64,000 bases of DNA from contig NZ_WTTB01000003.1 in the NCBI RefSeq assembly GCF_009828835.1, positions 223,304 to 287,303 of the forward strand. The letters run 5' to 3'. Numbering within the stretch: the first letter of the stretch is position 1; each line of letters starts with the position of its first letter. Positions 46,551 through 56,067 of the stretch are shown here, in pieces. Made by a program: the position numbers and the translations under genes. The DNA comes from Erysipelothrix urinaevulpis. GTDB lineage: Bacteria > Bacillota_I > Bacilli_A > Erysipelotrichales > Erysipelotrichaceae. The notes beneath the pieces are model-generated. The model was not told where the DNA came from. It was given only the letters and a program-made list of their open reading frames with translations, and ran no database searches.

Positions 46551-46579
46551 AATATACCATATATTTTTTACAAAATCAA
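46551..46579 (-). promoter_or_regulatory. Promoter of first tRNA pair
   Basis: Minus-strand -35 TTGATT (46574-46579), 17-base spacer, -10 TATATT (46551-46556), 17 bases before tRNA-Asn. Confidence 0.75.
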
Positions 46580-46761
46580 TTAAATATGCACTTTTTCTTA
46601 AATAATCTTCAATAGCATGTAAAAACAGGTCTTTTCTTGAAGAAAACATAGATATCACTTAAGAAAAGCTTATAAAATAGTTACGTTTTATTTCTATTTT
46701 ACCTGTTGTTTCTATGATTAAGGTCTTGCTTATCTTATTGGCTATCTACAAAAATAACAAT

Positions 46762-46794
46762 GCACCCCATAAGTTGAGCCAACTCATGGGATGC
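46762..46794 (-). terminator. Terminator after surface phosphoesterase gene
   Basis: 15-bp arms with two mismatches that form G-U pairs (46762-46776, 46780-46794), three-base loop, then ATTGTTATTTTT on the minus strand. Confidence 0.82.
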
Positions 46795-46807
46795 TATCAT
46801 TTTACTC

Positions 46808-49800
46808 TTAATCTTTTTTCTTGAATACTTTAATGAATAGTCCTGAACTTGCTAAGACAAGACCACTCATCGTGATTAAACTCAATCCCATACCCGTTTG
46901 AGGTAGTGGATGATTTGGATCAACCGATGGTTTTTCCTCTTTTATCAATTCTAAGTTTTCTATTGCTGATTCCATTTCTACAATGGACTGCGTAAGATTT
47001 TCTTGAGTTGGATTTTTTAAACTTTGTTTAGCTTTCTTTATTGCACTTTCAAGTTTATCAACACTCGCACCAGTATAGATAGATTTATCAATTGATTGAG
47101 CTTGATTTAATAGGTTTTCTAATTTTTGAATTAAGCTTTCTAATTGTGGTTCTTGTTTTTTACTTAATTTAAATTCATCAATGACCTCTCCCTCATGCGT
47201 AAAGGCTTCAAGTTTTAATTCAGTTTTACTTACCGTAATATTACTGGCTAATTGTTTTTCTTTGGCAAACGTTACATCTGAATAATCTTGATTTTCGCCA
47301 GGGTAGAATTTCGGACCAGAACTTCCACCGATAATATAGATAGGTCCTTGTTCTTGTGGTTTTCCATCTTTAAGTGGATACGTTCTTAAATATGAATGAT
47401 CATGGCCTGTTAGAACCAAATCAACGTCTAAAGCTTCCAAAACTGGAGCAAATATTTTCATCGTTGCATCATCGGGACGTTTAGGGTTAGCTTTATAAGG
47501 TGAGCGGTGGAACGATACAATTGTCCAAGGATTAGGATTTGTTGTAACTGTTTCTTTTAACCACTCAACTTGTTTCTGCATTCCCTGAACACCGACTTCA
47601 GAATTTAGAACAATAAATCGAACATCTCCATAATCTTGGTAATAGACTGAGTTCTTGAATTCTTTTGGACCATTTTTAGGATTTTGAACTAATGTATTAT
47701 ACGTCTTGGTTCCTTGTCCATAGACATCGTGATTTCCCATGACTGACATAAGTGGTAAATTCGTTTGGTCTTGGCATTTTAGGAACATATCCCATTGATC
47801 TAAACGATTGCCCTCTTCAACAATATCTCCAGCATGAAGCAAGAATTCTGTATTTGGATTTCGTTTCTTTGCTTGTTCAATGACATTTGCATAAAGTTGA
47901 AAGCCTTTTTCATCATATGCTTGAGAATCAGCAACAAGTGTGAATGTGAATTCATCCTTTGTTTTCGCTGCCGTCTTAAGGATTTCTGGTTCTGAGAAAT
48001 TTTCTCCATCCCCCACCTGATATTCATAGGATGTGTTTTCTTTCAAATCTGTTCCTTCAACATGATGGACTCTAAACTCGCCTGTAGCATCCGCTATCAG
48101 CTCAGAATCACCGCTTATCGTAATCCACTGTGAATCTGATTTCATTTCTTTTAATCTCAATACAGTATCTTTTTCACTTGTATCCGTTTTCCAGGAAACA
48201 TGGATTGAATCCCTCGCATCATTGACCCAAGTTAGTAATTTATTTTGTGGTGTTTTCTCACCCAATTGTGGGGCAATTTGAACTTCAAGGACCTGACTTA
48301 CCAATTTCCCTTTTTTTGCTTGAAGTTTAAGTGGCAATTGACTGAGCGTTAATTTGTCAGTTTCTATTTTTCCATCTTTTGATTTTGATGATAAGAGTGA
48401 ATTCCAGTTCACTTCTTCAACATCATCCTTATGAACATGATAATAACGTTGTTCACCATTAGCGATATAAACACGATAATATGGGTGACTTGTTGTGTAT
48501 GATTTTGCCATCACGACATAATCATCTTTCTTCATAGCTTGGAAATGATCCCCTGCCAATGAACTGCTTGCTGATTTTAATATTTCGCCATCTTGTTTAA
48601 ATTGCAACAAGGTATAGTTATCTAAAATTTGTATTTCAGCACCCTCGACTGGTTGATTATCTAAATCTGTGATACGAATTGTTGAGGGTGTCCCTACTGA
48701 TACACCTTCAATTGACAAAGTCAGTGGTTGAATAATATTTGATTCATAAGCATCAATATAAAACTGTTTTGTTAAATTGTTTGTTGTCGTATAATTTGCC
48801 TCGTTCATCTCAATCACAACTTTACCACTTGAACTTGCTGACAGCGAGTAAGTAATTTTTCCTAATGACATGTTTTCTTGATCAAATTTTTGTAAATTCT
48901 TAAAAACATAAACATTGTTTACCAATTCGAAGTGGTCCTTTAATTCAGGATTAACATCAAAGTTTAATGATTCTAAGTCCGTTTTACTCTTCAGACTAAA
49001 GCTTAATGCATCAATATTTTTAAAATTTTTCGCAAGGATATCAAATGATGTTTCATCGCCAGCAATTGACTTATCTTGAGTTTCCATTTCAAGTGAAAAA
49101 TTCCCTGCATCCACTCTAAATGTCCATGATTCAAAATGATGATTCCCAGCATGATCAAAGATTTCTAAGAATATTTCATGAAGACCATCTGCTAACTCAT
49201 CCTTCACTTTATACTCAAGGACATCATCCTTGTAGGTTGGAACTATTTTTTGACCGTCAAGTGTCATTGTTATTTTTGTATCATCGATCCCTGATTCTAA
49301 ATCTTGGATGTTTACATGAAAATATGGTTTCGCATCAACGATTGTTTCGCCTGGTTCAGGACTTCGTTTTAATATTTGAGGATTGGTGACGTCTTCGTTA
49401 ATATCATCCTCATACAACGCGATTATTTTATCAACATAAATTCCGCCTGTATTTTTGCGGTCATCTTTCGTTGCCATATAGCGAATTCCCTGTTGATCAA
49501 TTGTGAACGGCGCTTTCCAAGTATCTGCAATTGGTGCTTCCACATATTTCCAGCCTTGCCAATTGACACCACCTGGATGATCGCCTGTTAAATCAACATT
49601 AAAATTTTGACCGGTACTATCTTTAAGTTGAAACCTTAACCAATGTCCAGCACCATCACCATAAATCCACATCCCTAATTTTTTTGGCGCTCCTGGGATT
49701 TCTATTGGGTTGGTCGGTTGAGCATAGACACCTGACACACCTTCAGTTCCGTTAAAATCATACCCCATAAATAAAGAGTTTTTATCAAATCGCACAATAT

Positions 49801-49987
49801 TTTGATCTTTACGTACATCAAGTTCGTTAAAGCGAGCACCTGCCGCTTCCCACTTTTGACTTCCTTCAAAATCTTCTATAACATGATACTTACTTTCTGC
49901 ATCCACCACAATGGATGTTGAAACGTTAAAACCAATACTCGTTAACATTAATAACGCACTTAAAATTAACTTGGTAAGTTTTTTCAT
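46808..49987 (-). CDS. Cell-wall-anchored multidomain metallophosphoesterase (LPXTG)
   Basis: 1059 residues from ATG at 49987 (GGAGG five bases upstream). Signal peptide about 1-30; a carbohydrate-binding-like beta domain (about 35-170, YGDGAGHWLRFQLKD and GVNWQGWKYVEAPI); Ig-like and cohesin-like repeats (about 175-420); an FnIII-like domain with ENTSYEYQVGDG of purple acid phosphatases; then the calcineurin-like core (about 685-905) with LVADSQAY in place of the usual D-x-H, HAGDIVEEG, MGNHDVYGQ, SFHRSPY and TGHDHSYLR; a helical FIVAR-like segment; and LPQTG, a hydrophobic stretch and KKKD. Expected at the surface, cleaving phosphate esters. It sits between two copies of a tRNA-Glu/tRNA-Asn cassette. 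Confidence 0.92.
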   Translation of the reverse strand: MKKLTKLILSALLMLTSIGFNVSTSIVVDAESKYHVIEDFEGSQKWEAAGARFNELDVRKDQNIVRFDKNSLFMGYDFNGTEGVSGVYAQPTNPIEIPGAPKKLGMWIYGDGAGHWLRFQLKDSTGQNFNVDLTGDHPGGVNWQGWKYVEAPIADTWKAPFTIDQQGIRYMATKDDRKNTGGIYVDKIIALYEDDINEDVTNPQILKRSPEPGETIVDAKPYFHVNIQDLESGIDDTKITMTLDGQKIVPTYKDDVLEYKVKDELADGLHEIFLEIFDHAGNHHFESWTFRVDAGNFSLEMETQDKSIAGDETSFDILAKNFKNIDALSFSLKSKTDLESLNFDVNPELKDHFELVNNVYVFKNLQKFDQENMSLGKITYSLSASSSGKVVIEMNEANYTTTNNLTKQFYIDAYESNIIQPLTLSIEGVSVGTPSTIRITDLDNQPVEGAEIQILDNYTLLQFKQDGEILKSASSSLAGDHFQAMKKDDYVVMAKSYTTSHPYYRVYIANGEQRYYHVHKDDVEEVNWNSLLSSKSKDGKIETDKLTLSQLPLKLQAKKGKLVSQVLEVQIAPQLGEKTPQNKLLTWVNDARDSIHVSWKTDTSEKDTVLRLKEMKSDSQWITISGDSELIADATGEFRVHHVEGTDLKENTSYEYQVGDGENFSEPEILKTAAKTKDEFTFTLVADSQAYDEKGFQLYANVIEQAKKRNPNTEFLLHAGDIVEEGNRLDQWDMFLKCQDQTNLPLMSVMGNHDVYGQGTKTYNTLVQNPKNGPKEFKNSVYYQDYGDVRFIVLNSEVGVQGMQKQVEWLKETVTTNPNPWTIVSFHRSPYKANPKRPDDATMKIFAPVLEALDVDLVLTGHDHSYLRTYPLKDGKPQEQGPIYIIGGSSGPKFYPGENQDYSDVTFAKEKQLASNITVSKTELKLEAFTHEGEVIDEFKLSKKQEPQLESLIQKLENLLNQAQSIDKSIYTGASVDKLESAIKKAKQSLKNPTQENLTQSIVEMESAIENLELIKEEKPSVDPNHPLPQTGMGLSLITMSGLVLASSGLFIKVFKKKD

Positions 49988-50232
49988 CTTATCCTCCATA
50001 CTCTATGTTTTACGTTTATAAAGTATCATATTGAAATTATATTTCAATATCATTATCCAAGTCTTGATAAAAATTTACTCTAATTTTACAAAGTTAAACC
50101 TTCCTTAACCCTTGTATAGAGTGTCGATTTGTTACTTCATTAATGTAAGGGCTTTCTGTTTGTGAATTTTTAGTGAAATGTCTTTCAGGTACTTTTGAAA
50201 ATTTATTTCGGTTCTATATCCTGAAATAAAAA

Positions 50233-50256
50233 AACTTACACCCTAAGAGGTAAGTT
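50233..50256 (-). terminator. Terminator of second tRNA pair
   Basis: 7-bp arms (50233-50239, 50250-50256) with weak further pairing, then seven T on the minus strand. Confidence 0.75.
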
Positions 50257-50268
50257 GTTAATTGTTTA

Positions 50269-50344
50269 TGGTGACCCGTACGGGATTCGAACCCGTGAAT
50301 GCATGCGTGAAAGGCATGTGAGTTAACCGTTTCTCCAACGGGCC
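50269..50344 (-). tRNA. tRNA-Glu (TTC), copy 2
   Basis: Identical in all 76 bases to the copy at 46378-46453; CCA encoded. Confidence 0.96.
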
Positions 50345-50351
50345 AAATATC

Positions 50352-50427
50352 TGGCGCCTGATGTAGGATTCGAACCTACGACCCACTGGTTAACAGCCAG
50401 TTGCTCTGCCTGCTGAGCTAATCAGGC
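50352..50427 (-). tRNA. tRNA-Asn (GTT), copy 2
   Basis: Acceptor GCCTGAT/ATCAGGC, anticodon GTT, CCA encoded. Four differences from copy 1, of which two are a compensating acceptor pair. Confidence 0.96.
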
Positions 50428-50445
50428 ATTTCCAAGCGCTCATAA

Positions 50446-50474
50446 AATATACCATAATAAAAAATGCATTTCAA
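50446..50474 (-). promoter_or_regulatory. Promoter of second tRNA pair
   Basis: Minus-strand -35 TTGAAA (50469-50474), 17-base spacer, -10 TATATT (50446-50451). The -10 region and the bases after it repeat those of the first pair. Confidence 0.75.
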
Positions 50475-50538
50475 GTCTTTTTTACAATAAATCTTCGTTT
50501 TATGCTTTATCCTACAAATAACAGCGTTATAGTGCTTA

Positions 50539-51558
50539 TTATTCGCTTATTTTGTTGTAAGTTTTTTCTAAAATATCCATTACAAATAGAGTTTCTTTCG
50601 CTTTTACTTTGCTTTTTTTGCCTTTGACAATGACATCATAAAAATCTTGATATGCGTTTGCATAATTTCCAATTTCACTTTTAACACTCTTTTGTACGAG
50701 TTTTTCATTGTCATAATAAAATATTTTACCGTAATGTTGTTTTTCATCCAGACCAAAGCCTTTCCCACCTGGCATAACAAAACGTTTCAGAAATTCTTCT
50801 TGGCGATCTTTCTCTTGTTTTATGTAGTAACCTTGAGTTCCATTGAGTTCAAAACTAGGACGTGGCTGAACTCTAAAATAACTTGCTCTAACAGATACCT
50901 TTAATGTTGGATAAAACAAGTCAATATCAAAGTAGTCATTCATTTTCCCGTGTCCTAATAGTTGTTTCGCTTCACTGTGATAGGATTCTGGGATTCCAAA
51001 TAACGCCACTGCTTGATCTAATATATGACTTCCATGAGTATATATGAGTGCCTCATTTTTTGTCAGTTCTTCTGATGCATTTGGAACTTCAGGTCGGTTA
51101 TAGTCAAAGTGAATATTGACCTCATAGAGTTCTCCTAAAATTTTCGATTCAATAATTTTAGACACAGTTAAAAAATCACTGTCATACCGCCTGTTTTGAA
51201 AAGCTTGTAAGACAAGATTTTCGTTATGTGCAAGCTCGAACAATTCTTTTGCTTGCTCATATGACTCTGTAAAGGGTTTTTCAATCATACAGTGTTTCCC
51301 ACTCATTAACACTTGCAGAGCATACTTATAGTGCGTGTAAGGAGGCGTACAAATAACAACCGCATCAATCGCTGGGTCATCTAGAATATCATTCAAATTA
51401 TCTGTATACTGAATCGTGTTATCTGGTTCCCATGCCATCGTTTCAAGTTGCCGATTATAAACTTTTTTTACTGTGATAATTGTATTCAGACTTTTAACAA
51501 AAGGTAAATGATATCGATTGGTACTTTTTCCATTTCCTATATAAGCAATATTAAGCAT
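50539..51558 (-). CDS. Gfo/Idh/MocA-family oxidoreductase
   Basis: 339 residues. N-terminal Rossmann fold (IAYIGNGKSTNRYHLPF, with glycine loop), VVICTPPYTHYKYALQVL and the family motif GKHCMIEKPFTESYEQA with the conserved EKP Lys; a C-terminal Gfo/Idh domain follows. NAD(P)-dependent dehydrogenase of a sugar or similar alcohol; substrate unknown. Its start overlaps the stop of the ClbS/DinB-like gene, so it ends a three-gene group. Confidence 0.92.
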   Translation of the reverse strand: MLNIAYIGNGKSTNRYHLPFVKSLNTIITVKKVYNRQLETMAWEPDNTIQYTDNLNDILDDPAIDAVVICTPPYTHYKYALQVLMSGKHCMIEKPFTESYEQAKELFELAHNENLVLQAFQNRRYDSDFLTVSKIIESKILGELYEVNIHFDYNRPEVPNASEELTKNEALIYTHGSHILDQAVALFGIPESYHSEAKQLLGHGKMNDYFDIDLFYPTLKVSVRASYFRVQPRPSFELNGTQGYYIKQEKDRQEEFLKRFVMPGGKGFGLDEKQHYGKIFYYDNEKLVQKSVKSEIGNYANAYQDFYDVIVKGKKSKVKAKETLFVMDILEKTYNKISE

Positions 51559-52093
51559 TTTTTCTTTCCTTTATATAGGCTTTTATTTTCTTAGTCGCCC
51601 AATCATAGTGACTTGCTGATGAACTAACAAAATATGACCCCAACGTCGAACCGATGGCCCAATCATAAACTCCCTTAGTAAATAGTTCATCATCAGTAAA
51701 CTTCTCTAACAAAGTCATGACCTCTTGATGAGAATCATTTAAAAGCCCTTTAGCAGTCTCTAAATCTGTTGATTGATGTCTATTCCTAAATTCCACATTT
51801 AAGTCTCCATAAGTCCGCCAATTGTAAGGTGCAGGAATAAACGTCTGAGCATCACCACCGAGATTTGATGTTACCCAATTCAATATCAACTGATGCCATT
51901 CGTAGAGATGAACCAAAACATCCCGAACATTATTGTCGCGTTGCCAATGTGCCTGAGTACGACTCGCTTTATCTTCAAATACAAACTGTCCATTCACTTC
52001 CTCTTGACTCATTGAATCAATCAAAGCAAACAGGTTTTCATAGTTACATCTTGCTTGTTCTAATAACTCTTTTTTTGTCTTTGCTCTTGCCAT
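51551..52093 (-). CDS. ClbS/DfsB-family four-helix-bundle protein
   Basis: 180 residues, DinB-like helical bundle. Seen: KKELLEQARCNYENLFALIDSM at the N-terminus, RDVLVHLYEWHQLILNW (conserved His), FIPAPYNWRTYGDLNVEF and SASHYDWATKKIKA at the end. ClbS protects against colibactin by opening its cyclopropane, but most relatives are of unknown role. Start has AGGAGAGAG. It overlaps the kinase-like gene by 50 bases in another frame and the Gfo/Idh gene by 8. Confidence 0.88.
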   Translation of the reverse strand: MARAKTKKELLEQARCNYENLFALIDSMSQEEVNGQFVFEDKASRTQAHWQRDNNVRDVLVHLYEWHQLILNWVTSNLGGDAQTFIPAPYNWRTYGDLNVEFRNRHQSTDLETAKGLLNDSHQEVMTLLEKFTDDELFTKGVYDWAIGSTLGSYFVSSSASHYDWATKKIKAYIKERKNA

Positions 52094-52631
52094 CTTTCTC
52101 TCTCCTTTTCAAATATTCATCCAGTGTCTGTATATAGTCATCCTCAACAACAATCAACCTTCCCACTTCCTCTTTAAAAGAAGCACGATGATCATGATGG
52201 TCATTCAAAACAGATTCAAGGGTTACATCAAATGTCTGCCTTGTTTCAATGCTATTTCTATTGTCCACTATTTGTGAAAAATGTTGTGTAATATAATTAT
52301 CCGTAAAAACAATGCTAATAAACTCAATATTATTTAATTGCTCTCTATTAAAATCTTGTCTGTAAGTATAAGGAATGTAAATGCCTTCAACGATTAATTC
52401 TTGCTCATTCTCAATCGCTGTTTTTATAATTTCTTTAACAATCTCCCATAAATAACCTTGGAGTAACATATCATCTTCAACCGTTAAATCTGTCTTAGCG
52501 CTACGAATTAAGCCCATCTTCAAATGATCAATAGACATGTAAGGACGATGTTCTTGTTCAAGTATTTTTTGTGCCAGGTATGTTTTTCCTGCATGGCTTG
52601 GTCCCGTTATTAATGTAATCAACCCCATCAC
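52044..52631 (-). CDS. P-loop kinase-like protein
   Basis: 195 residues, cytoplasmic. Walker A ITGPSHAGKTYLAQ near the N-terminus, a DHLKMGLIRS segment and IVEGIYIPYTYR resembling small-molecule kinases such as 2-phosphoglycerate or adenylylsulfate kinase relatives; a basic C-terminus. Phosphate acceptor unknown. Two Met/GTG start choices (52631 or 52628) are within three bases. The 3' end overlaps the next gene by 50 bases. Confidence 0.82.
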   Translation of the reverse strand: MMGLITLITGPSHAGKTYLAQKILEQEHRPYMSIDHLKMGLIRSAKTDLTVEDDMLLQGYLWEIVKEIIKTAIENEQELIVEGIYIPYTYRQDFNREQLNNIEFISIVFTDNYITQHFSQIVDNRNSIETRQTFDVTLESVLNDHHDHRASFKEEVGRLIVVEDDYIQTLDEYLKRREKDGKSKDKKRVIRTSKM

Positions 52632-52660
52632 CTCACTTTCATTTTATTACTTCCTATAAA

Positions 52661-52683
52661 AAAAGAACTAAGTTAGTTCTTTT
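52661..52683 (-). terminator. Terminator of pcrA-to-ligase operon
   Basis: 10-bp perfect arms (52661-52670, 52674-52683), loop AGT, T-run on the minus strand; the stop codon of the O-antigen-ligase-like gene is in the arm. Confidence 0.85.
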
Positions 52684-53843
52684 AAAAACTCTTTATCTCG
52701 AGTTGGTAAACATAAAACAGCAATAAATAACATACTTGTTTGAACAGCAAAGAGCGGTATATCAAAAATGCCATACATAATCGTAGAAATAATAACCGAT
52801 AACGCCAACGGATAATCGAGATAATATGCATTGTTGTAATAGTAATAAATCTTCTCAATTACATACACAAGAAAAATAAAGGTTCCCATTATTCCCATGC
52901 TTAGAAAACTTTCAATGAAAATATTATGGGCATCGGAACGATCGAATAAAAACTCATAGGTAAAGAGACCTTTACCAAACCAAGGTTCTTTCTGAATTTG
53001 TGTGAGTGCTGTTTCCCATATTGTAAACCGTATTTCACTGTGTTGAGATATTTGCATAAATCTAGGAAATAAACTTGCATTCGACATAATAAATAAAACA
53101 GCCGCTGCCCCTAAAAATATCAAAACTTTTAATTGCATCCATTTTCGCTGTGCTAATAATATCGTAACCAAACCTAATCCTAGTGCAACTAAAATTGAGC
53201 GCGTTCCTGTTAATAATAATGCATAAAAATTAATGATAAAAGCACCGATGTAGAAAAACATGAGCTTATAATTTTTAAAGGTTAATTGGAATTGAATCTG
53301 ATTAAAACAAACTAACAAAACAATCAATAATATGAATGCATAAAAATTAGGATTATCAAAGGTTGAATAAGCTCTCATATACCCATCACCATAAAAAGGC
53401 AATCCTCCAAAATCAATAATCCATGAGAACTGACCCATAAACCAATCATACCAAGAGGGACGCCAATGAATAAAGTTAAAGAAGAAATTAAAGAGTGATG
53501 AAAACACAATATAAAATTGCAGTTCCATATAAGTTTTGGGTGTTACTCTACGCTTAATGGACCCTCCATAGGCATAAAGAATAATTAAATAAAGCGCACC
53601 GGCAAAACCTTTATAGTTTTTTGATACTAAGGAGACGATCATTAAATAGAGTAGCAATAGCCAAAAAAAGCTCCAATTAAACCCTTTGTACTTAAAAAAC
53701 TCGTACATGACAAATATCCAAGCAATCCCCATCGCCGGATAGAGTGCATAATCAGGTAAAAACAATATAAAAACGAGTAAAAACAAACTGTTTTCACTCA
53801 TAAGTGTTTTTATTTTGTTAAATAAGTTTATCGTAGTTTCCAT
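52668..53843 (-). CDS. O-antigen ligase/polymerase-like membrane protein
   Basis: 391 residues with about ten membrane segments. The Wzy_C/O-antigen ligase region includes LLTGTRSILVALGLGLV and, in the large loop, SEIRFTIWETALTQIQKEPWFGKGLFTYEF and DAHNIFIESFLSMG, with conserved Arg and His typical of the fold. Such proteins join or polymerise glycans on lipid carriers; substrate unknown, perhaps a capsule or wall polymer. Last gene of a long operon, 21 bases after a membrane protein gene. Confidence 0.88.
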   Translation of the reverse strand: METTINLFNKIKTLMSENSLFLLVFILFLPDYALYPAMGIAWIFVMYEFFKYKGFNWSFFWLLLLYLMIVSLVSKNYKGFAGALYLIILYAYGGSIKRRVTPKTYMELQFYIVFSSLFNFFFNFIHWRPSWYDWFMGQFSWIIDFGGLPFYGDGYMRAYSTFDNPNFYAFILLIVLLVCFNQIQFQLTFKNYKLMFFYIGAFIINFYALLLTGTRSILVALGLGLVTILLAQRKWMQLKVLIFLGAAAVLFIMSNASLFPRFMQISQHSEIRFTIWETALTQIQKEPWFGKGLFTYEFLFDRSDAHNIFIESFLSMGIMGTFIFLVYVIEKIYYYYNNAYYLDYPLALSVIISTIMYGIFDIPLFAVQTSMLFIAVLCLPTRDKEFLKELT

Positions 53844-53864
53844 TGTTGCTCCATCTCTTAACTA

Positions 53865-54614
53865 TTATTCTGTTGTTTCGACTTCAGCGCCTTCTCCTTC
53901 GACACCCTCTTTAACTGGATTATCACGGTTATTCTGAATTTCTAATAGCTCATCTCTCATTTCCTTTGATACAGGTTCTGAAAGATATTGTTTGTTAGCC
54001 TTTGTCATTCTGGACGTTTTATTGATGATATAAATCAAAGAATCTTCACTTAACTCATTATAAGTATAGATTTCATAATCATATTGTAACTTTGAACCCT
54101 CAGCGCTAAAATACTGTTTCGGATCAAATTTACTGTTTAATATTTTTTCAGCTTCGTTTGCCGCTGCTTCCACAGCTTTTTTATCACTTTCTTGTGGCAT
54201 GTCCAAGTAGATTCTTAACGTTGCAGTTTTAAGTTCTACATTAACTTTTTCAACACCTTTAATTGACTCAAGACTTTGCTGTAATGCACTCATGTCATCT
54301 TTTTCAATCTTTGGAGCTAGGTCGTTATCAAAGCGATGACCTATAATAGGTTTCCCTGTTCCACGTGTTGCTCTAAATAAGGTTACTCCAACAATCAATG
54401 TAGGAATTAAAATAATAATTAAACTAACAACAATCGCATAAAAAGACCAATCACGTTTCCCTCTTCCGTCTTTCGAAGCGAATTTAGCTCTTTTTCCTTT
54501 AGTTTTAGGTTGTTTATTCTTACCATTATCTTTTTTAGGTGCTGTCTTTTTTACATCCTTGATCGGCGTAATTTCAACAGTATTCTCTTTTTCTGGACCA
54601 ATTATTTTCTTCAT
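53865..54614 (-). CDS. Uncharacterised single-pass membrane protein
   Basis: 249 residues from ATG at 54614 (AAGGAGGCC upstream). Highly basic, Lys-rich N-terminus (about 1-60), one membrane segment about 62-82 (AIVVSLIIILIPTLIVGVTLF), then an exported domain of about 165 residues with SLESIKGVEKVNVELKTATLRIYLD and an acidic C-terminal tail rich in Glu. No family recognised. It sits between gatB and the O-antigen-ligase-like gene, 37 bases from gatB. Confidence 0.82.
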   Translation of the reverse strand: MKKIIGPEKENTVEITPIKDVKKTAPKKDNGKNKQPKTKGKRAKFASKDGRGKRDWSFYAIVVSLIIILIPTLIVGVTLFRATRGTGKPIIGHRFDNDLAPKIEKDDMSALQQSLESIKGVEKVNVELKTATLRIYLDMPQESDKKAVEAAANEAEKILNSKFDPKQYFSAEGSKLQYDYEIYTYNELSEDSLIYIINKTSRMTKANKQYLSEPVSKEMRDELLEIQNNRDNPVKEGVEGEGAEVETTE

Positions 54615-54650
54615 AGAGGCCTCCTTAAATACATTCAAATTGTATATGAT

Positions 54651-56066
54651 TTATGCTAATTTCGCAAGGATTTGCTCGACTAACATATTGGTAAATTGTG
54701 GGTTTGCTTGACCTTTAGAAAGTTTCATAACCTGACCAACCACAAATTTCATACTCTTATCGAGTCCATTTCGATAATCATCTAACACTTGTGGGTTATT
54801 CTCAAGAACATCCATTATCCACTCTGTAAGGACTTTTTCATCACTAATTTGGACCATCTTATTGTCTTTAATGTATTTTTTAGGTTCAATCCCTTCTAAC
54901 AAACCAGTGAATACTTTTTTAGCTTGCTTTGAAGATATTGTCTTGCTTGAAATTGCATCAATAAATTGGACAAAGTAATCTGGAGTAATCCATTCTGTCA
55001 TTGATTTATCTTCTTTTTGATCAAAAACCGCAAGCAAATCTTGAGTCAACCAATTAACCATTAGTTTATACTCTGATGATTTCGATGTTAACGCATCAAA
55101 ATATTGACTTATTTCTGGGTTATTCACTAATACTTTCGCATCATAAGCTGAAAGATTATATTCACTCTGATAACGTTTCATTTTGGTAAGTGGAAGTTCA
55201 ATAAGTTCAGCATTCAAAATATCATCATGTATTTTAATTGCAGGAATATTGGGATCTCTGAAATAACGATAATCGACAACATCATCTTTCGTACGCATCA
55301 ATACAGTCGTTTGGCTTGCTTCATCAAATCGACGTGTTTGTTGAACAACAGCTTCTTTATTATCTAAAATCTCTGTCTGACGCTTAATTTCATACTCAAT
55401 TGCTTTCTCAATATTATTGATTGAATTTAAATTTTTTATTTCAACTTTAGTCCCAAATTTTTCTTGTCCTTTTGGTCTTAACGAGATATTAACATCACAG
55501 CGCAATGACCCCTCGGCCATTTTTCCATTGGATACACCTAAATGAACGACTAGCAAACGCAAATTTTCGACATACGCCGCCGCTTGTTGACCTGAACGAA
55601 AGTCTGCTTCTGTAACAATCTCTACCAATGGTGTTCCGGCACGATTGAAATCGATGAGTGTTTTATCAATTTCATGGAATTGTTTTGCTGTATCTTCTTC
55701 TAAATGTAATCGATTGATTCGAACATCCATTACTTGATCAGCAACCATAATTGGAAATAAGCCATCTTTTCCAAGTGGATAGTATTGTTGAGTAATCTGA
55801 TATCCTTTTGGTAAATCTGAATAAAAGTAATTTTTTCGATCAAATCGAAGCACTGGATCCAGTGTACAATTGAGGGCTTTGGTTAACAGTACTGCTTGTT
55901 TAACTGCCTGAGCATTCACTTGAGGCAATGTTCCAGGATACGCTAAATCCACCTCATTAATTGCTGTATTAGGTTCAACACCATAACGCAAAGGCGATGC
56001 GGAAAACATCTTTGTATTTGTTAAAAGTTCGCAATGGACTTCAATTCCTATAACTGCTTCGTACAT
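54651..56066 (-). CDS. gatB: Asp/Glu-tRNA(Asn/Gln) amidotransferase subunit B
   Basis: 471 residues from ATG at 56066, one base after the gatA stop (longer reading to 56090 rejected). GatB recognises mischarged Glu-tRNA-Gln (and Asp-tRNA-Asn) and activates it with ATP. Seen: IGIEVHCELLTNTKMFS, NRAGTPLVEIVTE, EGSLRCDVNISLRP and KIEIKNLNS-type motifs, then a YqeY-like C-terminal tail. Forms gatC-gatA-gatB operon. Confidence 0.96.
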   Translation of the reverse strand: MYEAVIGIEVHCELLTNTKMFSASPLRYGVEPNTAINEVDLAYPGTLPQVNAQAVKQAVLLTKALNCTLDPVLRFDRKNYFYSDLPKGYQITQQYYPLGKDGLFPIMVADQVMDVRINRLHLEEDTAKQFHEIDKTLIDFNRAGTPLVEIVTEADFRSGQQAAAYVENLRLLVVHLGVSNGKMAEGSLRCDVNISLRPKGQEKFGTKVEIKNLNSINNIEKAIEYEIKRQTEILDNKEAVVQQTRRFDEASQTTVLMRTKDDVVDYRYFRDPNIPAIKIHDDILNAELIELPLTKMKRYQSEYNLSAYDAKVLVNNPEISQYFDALTSKSSEYKLMVNWLTQDLLAVFDQKEDKSMTEWITPDYFVQFIDAISSKTISSKQAKKVFTGLLEGIEPKKYIKDNKMVQISDEKVLTEWIMDVLENNPQVLDDYRNGLDKSMKFVVGQVMKLSKGQANPQFTNMLVEQILAKLA

Positions 56067-56067
56067 A

